64,000 nucleotides of DNA from positions 1 to 64,000 of the forward strand of contig JAQCQR010000001.1 of assembly GCA_027687465.1 (NCBI GenBank), written 5' to 3'. The notes under the pieces are model-generated. The model did no database searches. It had not been told where the DNA came from and saw nothing but the letters and a program-made list of their open reading frames with translations. The stretch comes from Coriobacteriaceae bacterium AF08-21. GTDB lineage: Bacteria; Actinomycetota; Coriobacteriia; Coriobacteriales; Coriobacteriaceae. This document shows positions 8,381 to 16,802 of this stretch, piece after piece; positions within the stretch are counted from its first letter, which is position 1; every line of letters starts with the position of its first letter. A program made the translations under genes and the position numbers.

Positions 8381-8412
8381 CAAAAGAGACGAAGTGCGGT
8401 GCTTTGGTCCCC

Positions 8413-8832
8413 TTAGACCAACTTTCCAAGACAGTGGTCGATCATATGCTGGACCATCTGCGCCTCAAAGCCGACAAAGTCCTGCTTGCGCTCGCGCATC
8501 TTGCCGTCGACGATCTGGTCAAAGGCAACCTTGCACTTGATGTAGCGCGTGGACTTGGTGACCTCCTCGTGCGTCAGGCAGCTCTCCTCCATCTTGCTGG
8601 CGCCCAGGCCAAACACCAGACGGGGGTTGTAGAGCACGTGGGGCTCGCCGGCATCGTCCAGGTAGACGCAGACCTTCTTGGTAACGCCAATCTGATTGGC
8701 GGCCAAGCAGCCGGCATCATCGAGCGACTTGATGGTATCAATCAGATCCTGAGCGACCGACTCGTCCTCGACAGTCGCAACCTCGCAACGCTGAGACAGG
8801 ATAGCCTCGTCGCGGCAGAGTTCTTTAATCAT
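8413..8832 (-). CDS. Deformylase-like protein lacking the catalytic Glu
   Basis: 139 residues from ATG 8832, with GGAGG upstream; the frame extends four codons further without a better site. Motif I GCLAANQIG is intact, motif II reads ESCLTH instead of EGCLS, and motif III reads QHMIDH where active deformylases have HExxH. The two His and the Cys that hold metal remain, but the general acid/base Glu is Met. Activity is therefore doubtful; it may bind peptides or act elsewhere. The deformylase-like protein at 3032 keeps this Glu but has lost the motif I Gln. Confidence 0.8.
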   Translation of the reverse strand: MIKELCRDEAILSQRCEVATVEDESVAQDLIDTIKSLDDAGCLAANQIGVTKKVCVYLDDAGEPHVLYNPRLVFGLGASKMEESCLTHEEVTKSTRYIKCKVAFDQIVDGKMRERKQDFVGFEAQMVQHMIDHCLGKLV

Positions 8833-9025
8833 ACGTTCCTCCATAGGGGTCGTTGTAACCGCTTAAGTATACGGTACCTACACAATTTCATGCGAAAGAT
8901 ACCGCCCGTCCGTTACAAACCGCCGAACATCAACATGTGAGGAACACCAACTTCACAAAGGCGATATAGTGGGTGAGTTCGTGTCAATCGGCCTAAACTC
9001 GGGGCCGAACAAGGAAAGGGTATAC

Positions 9026-10339
9026 ATGGACGAACTATTTCACGTCAGTGAGCGCAAGTCCACAATCGGGACCGAACTTCGCGCTGGACTGACAACATTC
9101 CTGGCGATGGCCTACATCATCGCCGTCAACCCCGCGGTACTCTCGGGCGCTGGCATCGATGCGGGAGCGCTCGCCTGCGCCACCTGCCTGGGCGCCGGCA
9201 TCATGACCATCTGCATGGGCATCTTCGCAAACCGCCCGCTCGCCTGCGCGTCGGGCCTGGGCATCAACGCCATGATCGCGGGCATCGCCACCACCATGTG
9301 CGGCGGCGACTGGCACGTGGCCATGAGCGTTATCTTCCTCGAGGGCGTCGTCATCTTGCTGCTCGTCCTGTGCGGCCTGCGCGAGGCCATCATGGACGCC
9401 ATCCCCGTGGTCCTGCGCCACGCCATCTCGGTGGGTCTGGGCCTGTTTATCGCCATGATCGGCCTGTGCGACGCCGGCATCATCACCGCTGGCGCCGGCA
9501 CGCTCGTCGGCCTGGGCGACATCGCCTCCCCCACCTTTATCGTCGGCATCATCTCCATCGTCGTGACGGTCGCCCTGGCTTCCCGCAACGTACCGGGCTC
9601 GCTGCTCATCGGCATCATCGTCGCCGTTATCGCCGGTATCCCGCTGGGCGTCACCCATGCGCCCGAGGGCCTCATCGCACCGCTCGACTTCTCGACCTTT
9701 GGCGCCCCGTTTGCCAGCACCGCCGACGGCAACATGGCCATCGTGAAAGTTCTGACCGACCCGATGCTGCTCGTCGTTGCCTTCTCGCTGCTCATGAGCG
9801 ACTTCTTCGACACCATGGGCACCGCGATGGCCGTCGCCAAGCAGGGCGAGTTCTTGACCGAGGACGGCAATGTCGAGGACATCCGTCCCATCCTGGTCGT
9901 CGACTCCGTGGCCGCTGCTGCCGGTGGCTTTATGGGCGTCTCCTCCATCACTACCTTCGTCGAGTCCACCTCTGGCGCTGCCGACGGTGGTCGCACGGGC
10001 CTCACCTCCGTCACCACCGGCGTGCTGTTCATTCTCGCCGCGTTCTTCTCCCCCATCGTCACCATCGTTTCCAGTGCCGCCACCTGCGGTGCTCTGGTCT
10101 ACGTCGGCTACCTCATGATGAGCGAGGCCTCCGAGATCGACTGGTCCGACGTGTCGCAGGGCTTCCCGGCGTTCATGATTGTCGCTGGCGTGCCCTTCAC
10201 CTACTCCATCTCCGCCGGCATTGGCCTGGGCTTTATCGCCTACGTGATCGTCGCGCTCTTTAAGGGCGAGGCCTCCAAGATCAAGCCGCTCATGTGGATC
10301 GCAGCCCTTGCCTTCCTCGTCTACTTCTTCGTAGCGTAA
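9026..10339 (+). CDS. NCS2 purine permease, AzgA-like
   Basis: 437 residues from ATG 9026, preceded by AAGGAAAGGG. About 12-14 hydrophobic segments, with the N-terminal FLAMAYIIAVNPAVLS and the central LLMSDFFDTMGTAMAVAKQG typical of the AzgA/PbuG branch. Members take up hypoxanthine, guanine or adenine by proton symport. It is transcribed alone and followed by a strong terminator. Confidence 0.88.
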   Translation: MDELFHVSERKSTIGTELRAGLTTFLAMAYIIAVNPAVLSGAGIDAGALACATCLGAGIMTICMGIFANRPLACASGLGINAMIAGIATTMCGGDWHVAMSVIFLEGVVILLLVLCGLREAIMDAIPVVLRHAISVGLGLFIAMIGLCDAGIITAGAGTLVGLGDIASPTFIVGIISIVVTVALASRNVPGSLLIGIIVAVIAGIPLGVTHAPEGLIAPLDFSTFGAPFASTADGNMAIVKVLTDPMLLVVAFSLLMSDFFDTMGTAMAVAKQGEFLTEDGNVEDIRPILVVDSVAAAAGGFMGVSSITTFVESTSGAADGGRTGLTSVTTGVLFILAAFFSPIVTIVSSAATCGALVYVGYLMMSEASEIDWSDVSQGFPAFMIVAGVPFTYSISAGIGLGFIAYVIVALFKGEASKIKPLMWIAALAFLVYFFVA

Positions 10340-10365
10340 CGGCAAAGCTGCCAAAGCAGAACACC

Positions 10366-10406
10366 AAAGCGCGGAGTCGCATCGAGCGGCTCCGCGCTTT
10401 TCTTTT
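10366..10406 (+). terminator. Terminator after purine permease
   Basis: AAAGCGCGGAG (10366-10376) pairs with CTCCGCGCTTT (10390-10400), followed by a T-rich run. A decayed copy of the same hairpin (12445-12474) lies upstream of the second surface-protein gene. Confidence 0.85.
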
Positions 10407-10449
10407 AAGCCCAGGCAACGCACGGATGCGCGATGTATTGCTTCCCAAG

Positions 10450-10488
10450 TTTTGGACATTTTGCCCTCCAAACGGCACTACCGCCGGC
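10450..10488 (+). promoter_or_regulatory. 39-bp leader element, copy 1
   Basis: This block is identical to 12535-12573. Both lie about 60 bases before a surface-protein ribosome site. It starts with TTTTGGACATTTTG and contains the inverted arms TTTGGA/TCCAAA. Perfect conservation, while the flanks have drifted, suggests a promoter or operator. Confidence 0.5.
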
Positions 10489-10546
10489 TACATCCTGCAG
10501 ATATGCTGGGCGTAATCGCATAGGCCCTATGAGGATGGGAGTAACC

Positions 10547-12319
10547 ATGGCCGCCTTGTTCACGACCCCCAAGCGCAATGACAAAACCTCTGGAGCCCAT
10601 TTTGTCGAGCCCGACGTTCGCCGTCGCATAGGACTCGCGCACAGCAGCTGGCGCCGCGTGACGCGCCGCATCGTCGTGGGTGCCGTGTGCGCGCTCACGG
10701 TGAGCTCGCTGCTCATGCCGAGCGTCTCGCTCGCGGCGGAGTGGGTGGACGTCGATGGCGTCCGCCACGAAGCGGCCGCGGGGCCCGCGGGAGACGCCGC
10801 CGGCACCTGGTCATGGGACGGCGCCGATGATATGAAGCTCAACGGCTACAACGGCGGTGCGATCGAGGCAGCGGGCAAGCTCAACGTGAGCTACGAGGGC
10901 AACAACACCGTCACTAACGACGACGGCCGCGGCATCAAGGTTAAGGATGGCGCGAACGAGAACGCCGAGCTTAATATTCAGGGCGACGCGTCCAGCACGC
11001 TCAACGTGGCATCTTCTCGTGACGCCATCACTTCCGTCGACAACATCAACATCGACGGCGCTGGCACTGTCAACGCCACGAGCACCGAGCACGATGCCAT
11101 CGATGCCGGGGGCGATGTCACCATCAAGGGCTCGGGAAACGTTAACGCCACGGGCGATTCGGATGGCATCAGGGCCGACGGCAACATCACGATCGACAAC
11201 AGCGGAACCGTCACCGCCAAGGCCACCGAGGACCAGGGTATCGATGCTAACGAGAACCTCATCATAAAGGGCGGCGGCAAGGTAGAGGCAAGCTCTATCA
11301 AAGACAATGCGATTTGGGCCGACGGCAACATCGAGATCTCGGATGGCAGCCAGGTCAAGGCAAGTTCCGAGGAAGACGCCGCCATCGACGGTAAAAACAG
11401 CCTCACGGTCACGAACGCTTCCCTCAACGCAAGTGGCGTTGGGTATGGCATCTATGTCTACAAGGGCATCACGCTCGATGGCGCGACCGTGACGGCCCGC
11501 GCAAGCTCAGATGGCGGGGAAGTCAGCGCACTCTTCACCGATGAGGACGACATCGTCATCAAGAACGGCTCGACTGTGGATGCGCTCGCAGAAGGCAGGT
11601 TCTCGGTTGCAATCTCCACCAGTAATTTCTACTCCGGCGAAGCGGGTGGCCATATCTACATCAGCGACTCCGTTGTCAAGGCCATAGCCCGCTATGCCGA
11701 GACCGGCGGCGACGGCCCCGGCCACTACAGTGCAGGCCAGGATGGCGAAACTAACCCTCAGCCCCGAGGCATGAACATCGGCATCTTTGCTCAGACCAAG
11801 GAGGGCATCACGCCCGCAACCATTTCGATTCTCCGCAGCAAGGTCACGGCCGAGGGAGACACGGCGGCAATCTTCGCCCTTGCCATGAGCGCGGATGGTA
11901 AGGCGATTGGCACCATCGAAATCGAAGGAGCCACCATCCAGACGCCTGAAGGCGGCAAGGTCATTGACTATCGCAACAAGGAAGAACTCAGCGACGGCAT
12001 CGTCTACGAGGCGGGTCAAACCATCGGCACGGGCGACGCTGTGATCGACTCCCCCTATAACGAAGCTGTCGCCAAGAGCACGGTCATCGCGCCTCCCGAA
12101 GAGACCAAACCCGGGGAAAAGCCCGGCGAGACCAAGCCGGGTTCCAAGTCTAAGAGCGCGAAGACAACCAAGACCGTTGCAGTTGCAGCCACGGGAGCCA
12201 AGATCGCCGGCAAACTCGCAGCGACCGGCGACGCCTCGAGCGCAGCCATCGTGGCAGCCGCCCTTGCGGGAACAGCCGCCATCGCCGCGGGCGCCGTGGT
12301 GAGCCGCAAGCGCTCATAG
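10547..12319 (+). CDS. LAxTG-anchored surface protein, copy 1
   Basis: 590 residues from ATG 10547, with GGGAG five bases upstream. A long basic N-terminus leads to a signal peptide (about 40-64, ending SVSLAA). Residues 65-530 are a series of short beta-strand repeats alternating INIDGAGTVNA, GNVNATGDSDGI and GGGKVEASS, giving a right-handed beta-helix-like pattern similar to Cthe_2159-type carbohydrate-binding domains. A Pro/Lys/Glu linker precedes LAATGD, a hydrophobic helix and SRKRS (last 34 residues), a sortase signal of the LAxTG class. The role is likely adhesion or glycan binding at the cell wall. It forms a tandem pair with the next gene. Confidence 0.82.
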   Translation: MAALFTTPKRNDKTSGAHFVEPDVRRRIGLAHSSWRRVTRRIVVGAVCALTVSSLLMPSVSLAAEWVDVDGVRHEAAAGPAGDAAGTWSWDGADDMKLNGYNGGAIEAAGKLNVSYEGNNTVTNDDGRGIKVKDGANENAELNIQGDASSTLNVASSRDAITSVDNINIDGAGTVNATSTEHDAIDAGGDVTIKGSGNVNATGDSDGIRADGNITIDNSGTVTAKATEDQGIDANENLIIKGGGKVEASSIKDNAIWADGNIEISDGSQVKASSEEDAAIDGKNSLTVTNASLNASGVGYGIYVYKGITLDGATVTARASSDGGEVSALFTDEDDIVIKNGSTVDALAEGRFSVAISTSNFYSGEAGGHIYISDSVVKAIARYAETGGDGPGHYSAGQDGETNPQPRGMNIGIFAQTKEGITPATISILRSKVTAEGDTAAIFALAMSADGKAIGTIEIEGATIQTPEGGKVIDYRNKEELSDGIVYEAGQTIGTGDAVIDSPYNEAVAKSTVIAPPEETKPGEKPGETKPGSKSKSAKTTKTVAVAATGAKIAGKLAATGDASSAAIVAAALAGTAAIAAGAVVSRKRS

Positions 12320-12377
12320 ACGCCCTTCATACACGAACCGACACTTTTAAAGCCGCCTAGTCCGCGCACCGTTTAGC

Positions 12378-12416
12378 AACGCCACCGCCGAGCTCCCCTC
12401 CGGCGGTGGCGTTTCC
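12378..12416 (+). terminator. Terminator of surface protein copy 1
   Basis: A perfect 13-bp stem AACGCCACCGCCG/CGGCGGTGGCGTT is followed by a short T run. The same hairpin with the same loop recurs at 14470-14508. Confidence 0.85.
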
Positions 12417-12534
12417 TGTTTGCACTCGTATGGTGCACACGCGAGCGGAGTCGCAACAGGCGGCTCCGCGCTTTGTGATTAATGCCCGACAACGCGTAGG
12501 TGCGCAGCTTATTCCTCTTCCGGATTTTGGACAT

Positions 12535-12573
12535 TTTGCCCTCCAAACGGCACTACCGCCGGCAACATCCAGC
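12535..12573 (+). promoter_or_regulatory. 39-bp leader element, copy 2
   Basis: It is identical to 10450-10488 and at comparable distance from its gene. Confidence 0.5.
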
Positions 12574-12621
12574 AGATACGCTGAACCTAGCCGTATAGGC
12601 CCTATGAGAACGGGAGCAACC

Positions 12622-14412
12622 ATGGCAGCCTTGTTCACGACCCCCAAACGCAATGACACTACCGCCGGAACCCATGTTGCCGAACCCGACGTTCGCCGTC
12701 GCATAGGACTCGCGCACGGCAGCTGGCGCCGCGTGACGCGCCGCATCGTCGTAGGCGCCGTGTGCGCGCTCACGGCGAGCTCGCTGCTCATGCCGAGCGT
12801 CTCGCTCGCGGCGGAATGGGTCAAGGTCGGCGAAACCAAATACAACGCCGGCACTGCGGCGGGCGACGAGACCGGCACCTGGTCGTGGGACGGCGCCGAC
12901 GACTTGAAGCTCAACAACTATAACGGCGGCGAGATCCAGGCCGCAGGCAAGCTCAACGTGAATTACTCGGGAAACAACATCGTCACTGCCGACTGGATCG
13001 AAGGCATCAAGGCTTCTCATGGCAAGAATGAGAACGCCGAGCTCAATATCCAAGGCGACGCGGGCAGCACGCTCAGCGTGACATCTACTGAGGACGCTAT
13101 CCTCTCCACGGGTAATATCAACATCGACGGAGCCGGATCCGTCAACGCCACGAGCGCTGGATTTGATGCCATCGACGCCGAGGGCGATCTCGCTATCAAA
13201 GGTTCGGGCAACGTCAACGCCACGGGCGTATCGGATGGCATCAGGGCAAACGGCAATATCACGATTGACGACAGCGGGGCCGTCACCGCCAGGGCTACCA
13301 AGGACAAGGGTATCGGAACCGACAAGAACCTCACCATCAAGGGTGGCGGCACAGTCGAGGCAAGCTCAGCCGATGGTGAGGCCATTTGGAGCGGCGGCAA
13401 CATCAATATCTCGGACGGCAGCCAGGTCAAGGCGAGCTCCGAGAAAGACGCCGCCGTCGAGGCCAAGGGCAGCCTCGCAGCCACAAACGCCTCCCTCAAC
13501 GCAAACGGTGTTGAATATGGCGTCTATGCCCACAAGGGCATCACACTCGATCATGCAAACGTGACAGTCCGCGCAAGTAAAGGCAGATACGGTGGCGCCA
13601 TTGCCCTCTTCACCTACCAAGACGATATCGTCGTCAAGAACGGCTCCACCGTGGACGCGTTTGCGGAAGGCGAGGTTTCGGCTGCATTCTCCACCAGAAA
13701 CGATCGACCCAACGAGGAGGGTGGCCACATCTACATCAGCGACTCCGTTGTCAAGGCCATAGCCCGCTATGTCGAGAACGGCGACGGCCCCATCCCCTAC
13801 AGCGAAAACCAAGATGGTGAGACGAGCCCCGAGCCCCAAGGCGAGAACATCGGCATCATCGCCCAGACCAGCGAGGGCGTCACACCCGCAGTCATCTCGA
13901 TCATCCGCAGCAAGGTAACGGCCGAAGGAGATACAGCGGCAATCTTTGCCCGTGCCATGAGCGCTGACGGCAAGACAATCGGCACCATCAAGATTGAGAA
14001 CGCCGCCATCCAGACGCCCGAAGTCGGCAAGGTCATTGACTATCGCAAGCTCCGTGACGGCATCTACGAGGCAGGCCAAGCCATCGGCACGGGCGACGCC
14101 ACGGTCGACTCCCTCTATATCAAAGCAGTCGCCAAAAGCACGACCATCGCACCTCCCGAGGTAGCCAAGCCGGAAGACCCCAAGCCCGACGAGACCAAGC
14201 CCGCAGAAAGCAAGCCCGCGGAGTCCAAGCAGAACCCCAAGCCTGAGGGCTCAAAGCCGACCAAGGCCGTTGCGGCTTCAATCACGAAAGCCAAGACTAC
14301 CGGCGTGCTCGCGGCAACCGGCGACACCTCGGGTGCGGCCATCGTGGCAACCGTCCTTGCGGGAACAGCCGCTATCGCCGCAGGCACCATGGCGAGCCGC
14401 AAGCGCTCTTAG
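12622..14412 (+). CDS. LAxTG-anchored surface protein, copy 2
   Basis: 596 residues from ATG 12622, same ribosome site as copy 1. The first 65 residues, including the signal peptide, are nearly identical to copy 1; the beta-repeat body has diverged moderately. The proline-rich linker is expanded (PKPDETKPAESKPAESK). It ends LAATGD, hydrophobic segment, SRKRS. The gap between the two start codons is 2075 bases. Localisation should be the cell wall through a class E-like sortase; no sortase gene is in this window. The ligand is unknown. Confidence 0.82.
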   Translation: MAALFTTPKRNDTTAGTHVAEPDVRRRIGLAHGSWRRVTRRIVVGAVCALTASSLLMPSVSLAAEWVKVGETKYNAGTAAGDETGTWSWDGADDLKLNNYNGGEIQAAGKLNVNYSGNNIVTADWIEGIKASHGKNENAELNIQGDAGSTLSVTSTEDAILSTGNINIDGAGSVNATSAGFDAIDAEGDLAIKGSGNVNATGVSDGIRANGNITIDDSGAVTARATKDKGIGTDKNLTIKGGGTVEASSADGEAIWSGGNINISDGSQVKASSEKDAAVEAKGSLAATNASLNANGVEYGVYAHKGITLDHANVTVRASKGRYGGAIALFTYQDDIVVKNGSTVDAFAEGEVSAAFSTRNDRPNEEGGHIYISDSVVKAIARYVENGDGPIPYSENQDGETSPEPQGENIGIIAQTSEGVTPAVISIIRSKVTAEGDTAAIFARAMSADGKTIGTIKIENAAIQTPEVGKVIDYRKLRDGIYEAGQAIGTGDATVDSLYIKAVAKSTTIAPPEVAKPEDPKPDETKPAESKPAESKQNPKPEGSKPTKAVAASITKAKTTGVLAATGDTSGAAIVATVLAGTAAIAAGTMASRKRS

Positions 14413-14469
14413 ACGCCTCTGCGCACATGGCAGCTCCCGCGAAGGCCCCGAGTCCCAGCACCGTTTAAC

Positions 14470-14508
14470 AACGCCACCGCCGAGCTCCCCTCCGGCGGTG
14501 GCGTTTTC
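14470..14508 (+). terminator. Terminator of surface protein copy 2
   Basis: Stem AACGCCACCGCCG (14470-14482) with CGGCGGTGGCGTT (14493-14505) and T run. It duplicates the hairpin at 12378-12416. Confidence 0.85.
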
Positions 14509-14619
14509 CATATGCGTCCGCAGGGTATGCACGAGATTGTCTTTGGTCTAGCCCAACTTGCATGAGCCGGCGTGCGACAATGGGGGCCGTCGATATCACA
14601 ACGCCGAGAGAAGCCCGTC

Positions 14620-15285
14620 ATGGAAGCGCATCAAAAGCAGATAACCGTTCATGCACAGCATGCCGAAAGCGCACCAGTCATCTATCTTCCCGTGGTCATG
14701 GGCGATGGCACGGAGGTTTATGAACGCTGCCGAGAGCTCAACTGCCCGCCCTTCACGCTTGTCGGCATTGGCAGCCTCAACTGGAATCGCGAGCTGAGCC
14801 CCTGGGGATGCGACGGAACCGTGCGCGATGCCGAGCCCTTTGGCGGTCAGGCATCCGGATTTCTCGATGAGCTGTTGAACTGGATAATCCCAGAGGCCGA
14901 GTCGTCGCTTCCTCAGCCGCCCACCTGGCGCGGCATTGCCGGCTACTCGCTCGCGGGCCTCTTCGCGCTCTGGTCCCTCTGGCAAACCGACGCCTTTAGC
15001 CGCGCCGCAAGCGCATCGGGGTCGTTGTGGTTTCCCGACTTTGTCGATCGCGCCAGCACGGCCCCTTTTGCCGGCAACCCACAGGCCGTCTATCTGTCAC
15101 TCGGCAAAAAGGAAACCAAGACGCCCAACCGCATGATGCGGCACGTGCTCGACGATACGCGCGCGATGGAAGAGCTGTTTATCGAGCGTGACGTTCCAAC
15201 AACGTTGGAGCTCAACCCCGGCAATCACTTTGCCCAAACTGACCTGCGCATGGCGCGCGGCATCCACTGGATACTGACGCATTAA
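14620..15285 (+). CDS. Alpha/beta hydrolase, putative esterase
   Basis: 221 residues from ATG 14620. The nucleophile elbow GYSLAG places Ser at about residue 110, and NPGNHF near the C-terminus offers the catalytic His. The short catalytic core without lid resembles siderophore or acyl esterases of the Fes/YbbA type, but the substrate cannot be assigned. No signal peptide is visible, so it is cytoplasmic. It stands alone, between the surface proteins and a convergent permease gene. Confidence 0.7.
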   Translation: MEAHQKQITVHAQHAESAPVIYLPVVMGDGTEVYERCRELNCPPFTLVGIGSLNWNRELSPWGCDGTVRDAEPFGGQASGFLDELLNWIIPEAESSLPQPPTWRGIAGYSLAGLFALWSLWQTDAFSRAASASGSLWFPDFVDRASTAPFAGNPQAVYLSLGKKETKTPNRMMRHVLDDTRAMEELFIERDVPTTLELNPGNHFAQTDLRMARGIHWILTH

Positions 15286-15325
15286 AAATGGCGCCCACGC
15301 GTACATACGCATAGACGCCATTTTT
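15284..15325. terminator. Bidirectional terminator
   Basis: AAAAATGGCG (15284-15293) pairs with CGCCATTTTT (15316-15325), giving A and T tracts on both sides. It separates the convergent esterase and uracil permease genes and includes the esterase stop codon. Confidence 0.8.
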
Positions 15326-15345
15326 AATTTGGCTGAACGCAGCTA

Positions 15346-16680
15346 CTATTCAGCAGTCTCCTCAAGCTCGGAAGTATCGAACTCAAAGTCATTACCTGGC
15401 AGGATGGCGTTGAGCACAATGCCCACCAGCGAGCCCACGGCAAGGCCCGAAAGCGAAATCGTCACGCCGCCCAGCTCCAACACGATGGCGCCGGCGGTGC
15501 TGTACGCGATGCCGAGCGAAAGCACGAGCACAAGAGCGGCCACCAGCACGTTGCGGTTGTTCTGGAAATCGACCTGGTTCTCAATGAGGTTGCGCACGCC
15601 TACGGCACTGATCATGCCGTAGAGTACGAGCGACACGCCGCCGATAACGCATGGCGGCATGGCGGCGATCACGGCAGCGAACTTGGGGCAGAAGGAAAGC
15701 ACGATGGCGCAGCACGCGGCAATGCGAATCACGCGCGGGTCGAACACGCGCGTCAGAGCGAGCACGCCGGTGTTCTCGCCATACGTGGTGTTGGCCGGAG
15801 CGCCAAAGAGCGAAGCCAGGATCGTGGCGAGACCATCGCCGAGCAGCGTGCGATGCAGGCCGGGATCGGCAATGTAGTTACGCTCGCAGGTGGAGCCAAT
15901 GGCGGAGATATCGCCAATGTGCTCAATCATGGTCGCAAAGGCCAGTGGCATGATGGTGATAATGGCCGTCGTGGCAAGACTGCTATCGAACTGCGGTCCA
16001 AAGAGCGCAAACACGGTGTTGTCCCACACGACGGGCAAGCCAACCCAGGGGGCGGCTGCGACGCCAGAGAAGTCGACCTCGCCCAGCGCGGCCGCAACGG
16101 CATAGCTCACCACAACGCCCAGCAGAATCGGCACGATCTTGACCATGCCGCGGCCCCAAATGTTGCAGATGATGATCACGGCAACGGCAATAGCAGCAAC
16201 AAACCAGCTGGTCTGGCAGTTAGCAATGGCAGAGCTTGCCAGGATCAAGCCGATGGAAATGACGATGGGGCCAGTCACCACCGGCGGGAAGAAACGCATG
16301 ACACGCTTGGCGCCAAAGGCGCGGAACAGGGCCGCAAGCACCGGATAGAGCAGGCCGGCACAAGCTACGCCCAGGCAAGCGTAGGGCAAAAGCTCAGCCT
16401 CGCCGTTGGGCGCAATGGCGGCATAACCCGCGATAAAGGCAAACGAGGAGCCCAGGAACGCGGGCACCTTACCGCGCGATAGAAAATGAAACAGCAGCGT
16501 GCCGATGCCGGCGAACAGAAGCGTCGCCGAAACGGAAAGGCCGGTGAGCACGGGCACGAGCACCGTGGCTCCGAACATCGCAAACATGTGTTGCAAACCC
16601 AACACAAACATGCGCGGGCGGCCGAGCGACGATGCATCGTAGATGGCATCGGTGACGGCGGGCGTCGAAGACTGGGACAT
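15346..16680 (-). CDS. uraA: Uracil permease (NCS2 family)
   Basis: 444 residues from ATG 16680, with AAAGGA upstream; the longer frame to 16854 lacks a site. Typical NAT/NCS2 features are the N-terminal GLQHMFAMFGATVLVPVLTG, the helix 8 ATMIEHIGDISAIGS with its substrate-binding Glu, and PANTTYGENTGVLALT in helix 10. It is expected to import uracil with protons. The tail is acidic. The gene is monocistronic and convergent with the esterase. Confidence 0.9.
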   Translation of the reverse strand: MSQSSTPAVTDAIYDASSLGRPRMFVLGLQHMFAMFGATVLVPVLTGLSVSATLLFAGIGTLLFHFLSRGKVPAFLGSSFAFIAGYAAIAPNGEAELLPYACLGVACAGLLYPVLAALFRAFGAKRVMRFFPPVVTGPIVISIGLILASSAIANCQTSWFVAAIAVAVIIICNIWGRGMVKIVPILLGVVVSYAVAAALGEVDFSGVAAAPWVGLPVVWDNTVFALFGPQFDSSLATTAIITIMPLAFATMIEHIGDISAIGSTCERNYIADPGLHRTLLGDGLATILASLFGAPANTTYGENTGVLALTRVFDPRVIRIAACCAIVLSFCPKFAAVIAAMPPCVIGGVSLVLYGMISAVGVRNLIENQVDFQNNRNVLVAALVLVLSLGIAYSTAGAIVLELGGVTISLSGLAVGSLVGIVLNAILPGNDFEFDTSELEETAE

Positions 16681-16802
16681 GGAAGTCCTTTCGAATGGAA
16701 GGGCGATCAGGCATATCGGATAACCTGCCCGAACGATACGATCCGAACCATTGTACGCGATATGCAGTACCTCGCACGCGCCGCCACCTGCAAACGCTAG
16801 CG

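Larger units (their letters stand above)
12320..12621 (+). other. Intergenic region between the surface-protein genes
   Basis: It holds the terminator of copy 1 (12378-12416), a decayed copy of the purine-permease terminator hairpin (12445-12474) and leader element copy 2 (12535-12573). No gene is visible. The order repeats that of 10366-10546, showing that the duplication carried its flanks. Confidence 0.75.

Noticed and set aside
9035..10471. 478-codon open frame on the minus strand
   Set aside because: It is antisense to the purine permease, very rich in Asp, Gly and His from mirrored GC-biased codons, and has no ribosome site.
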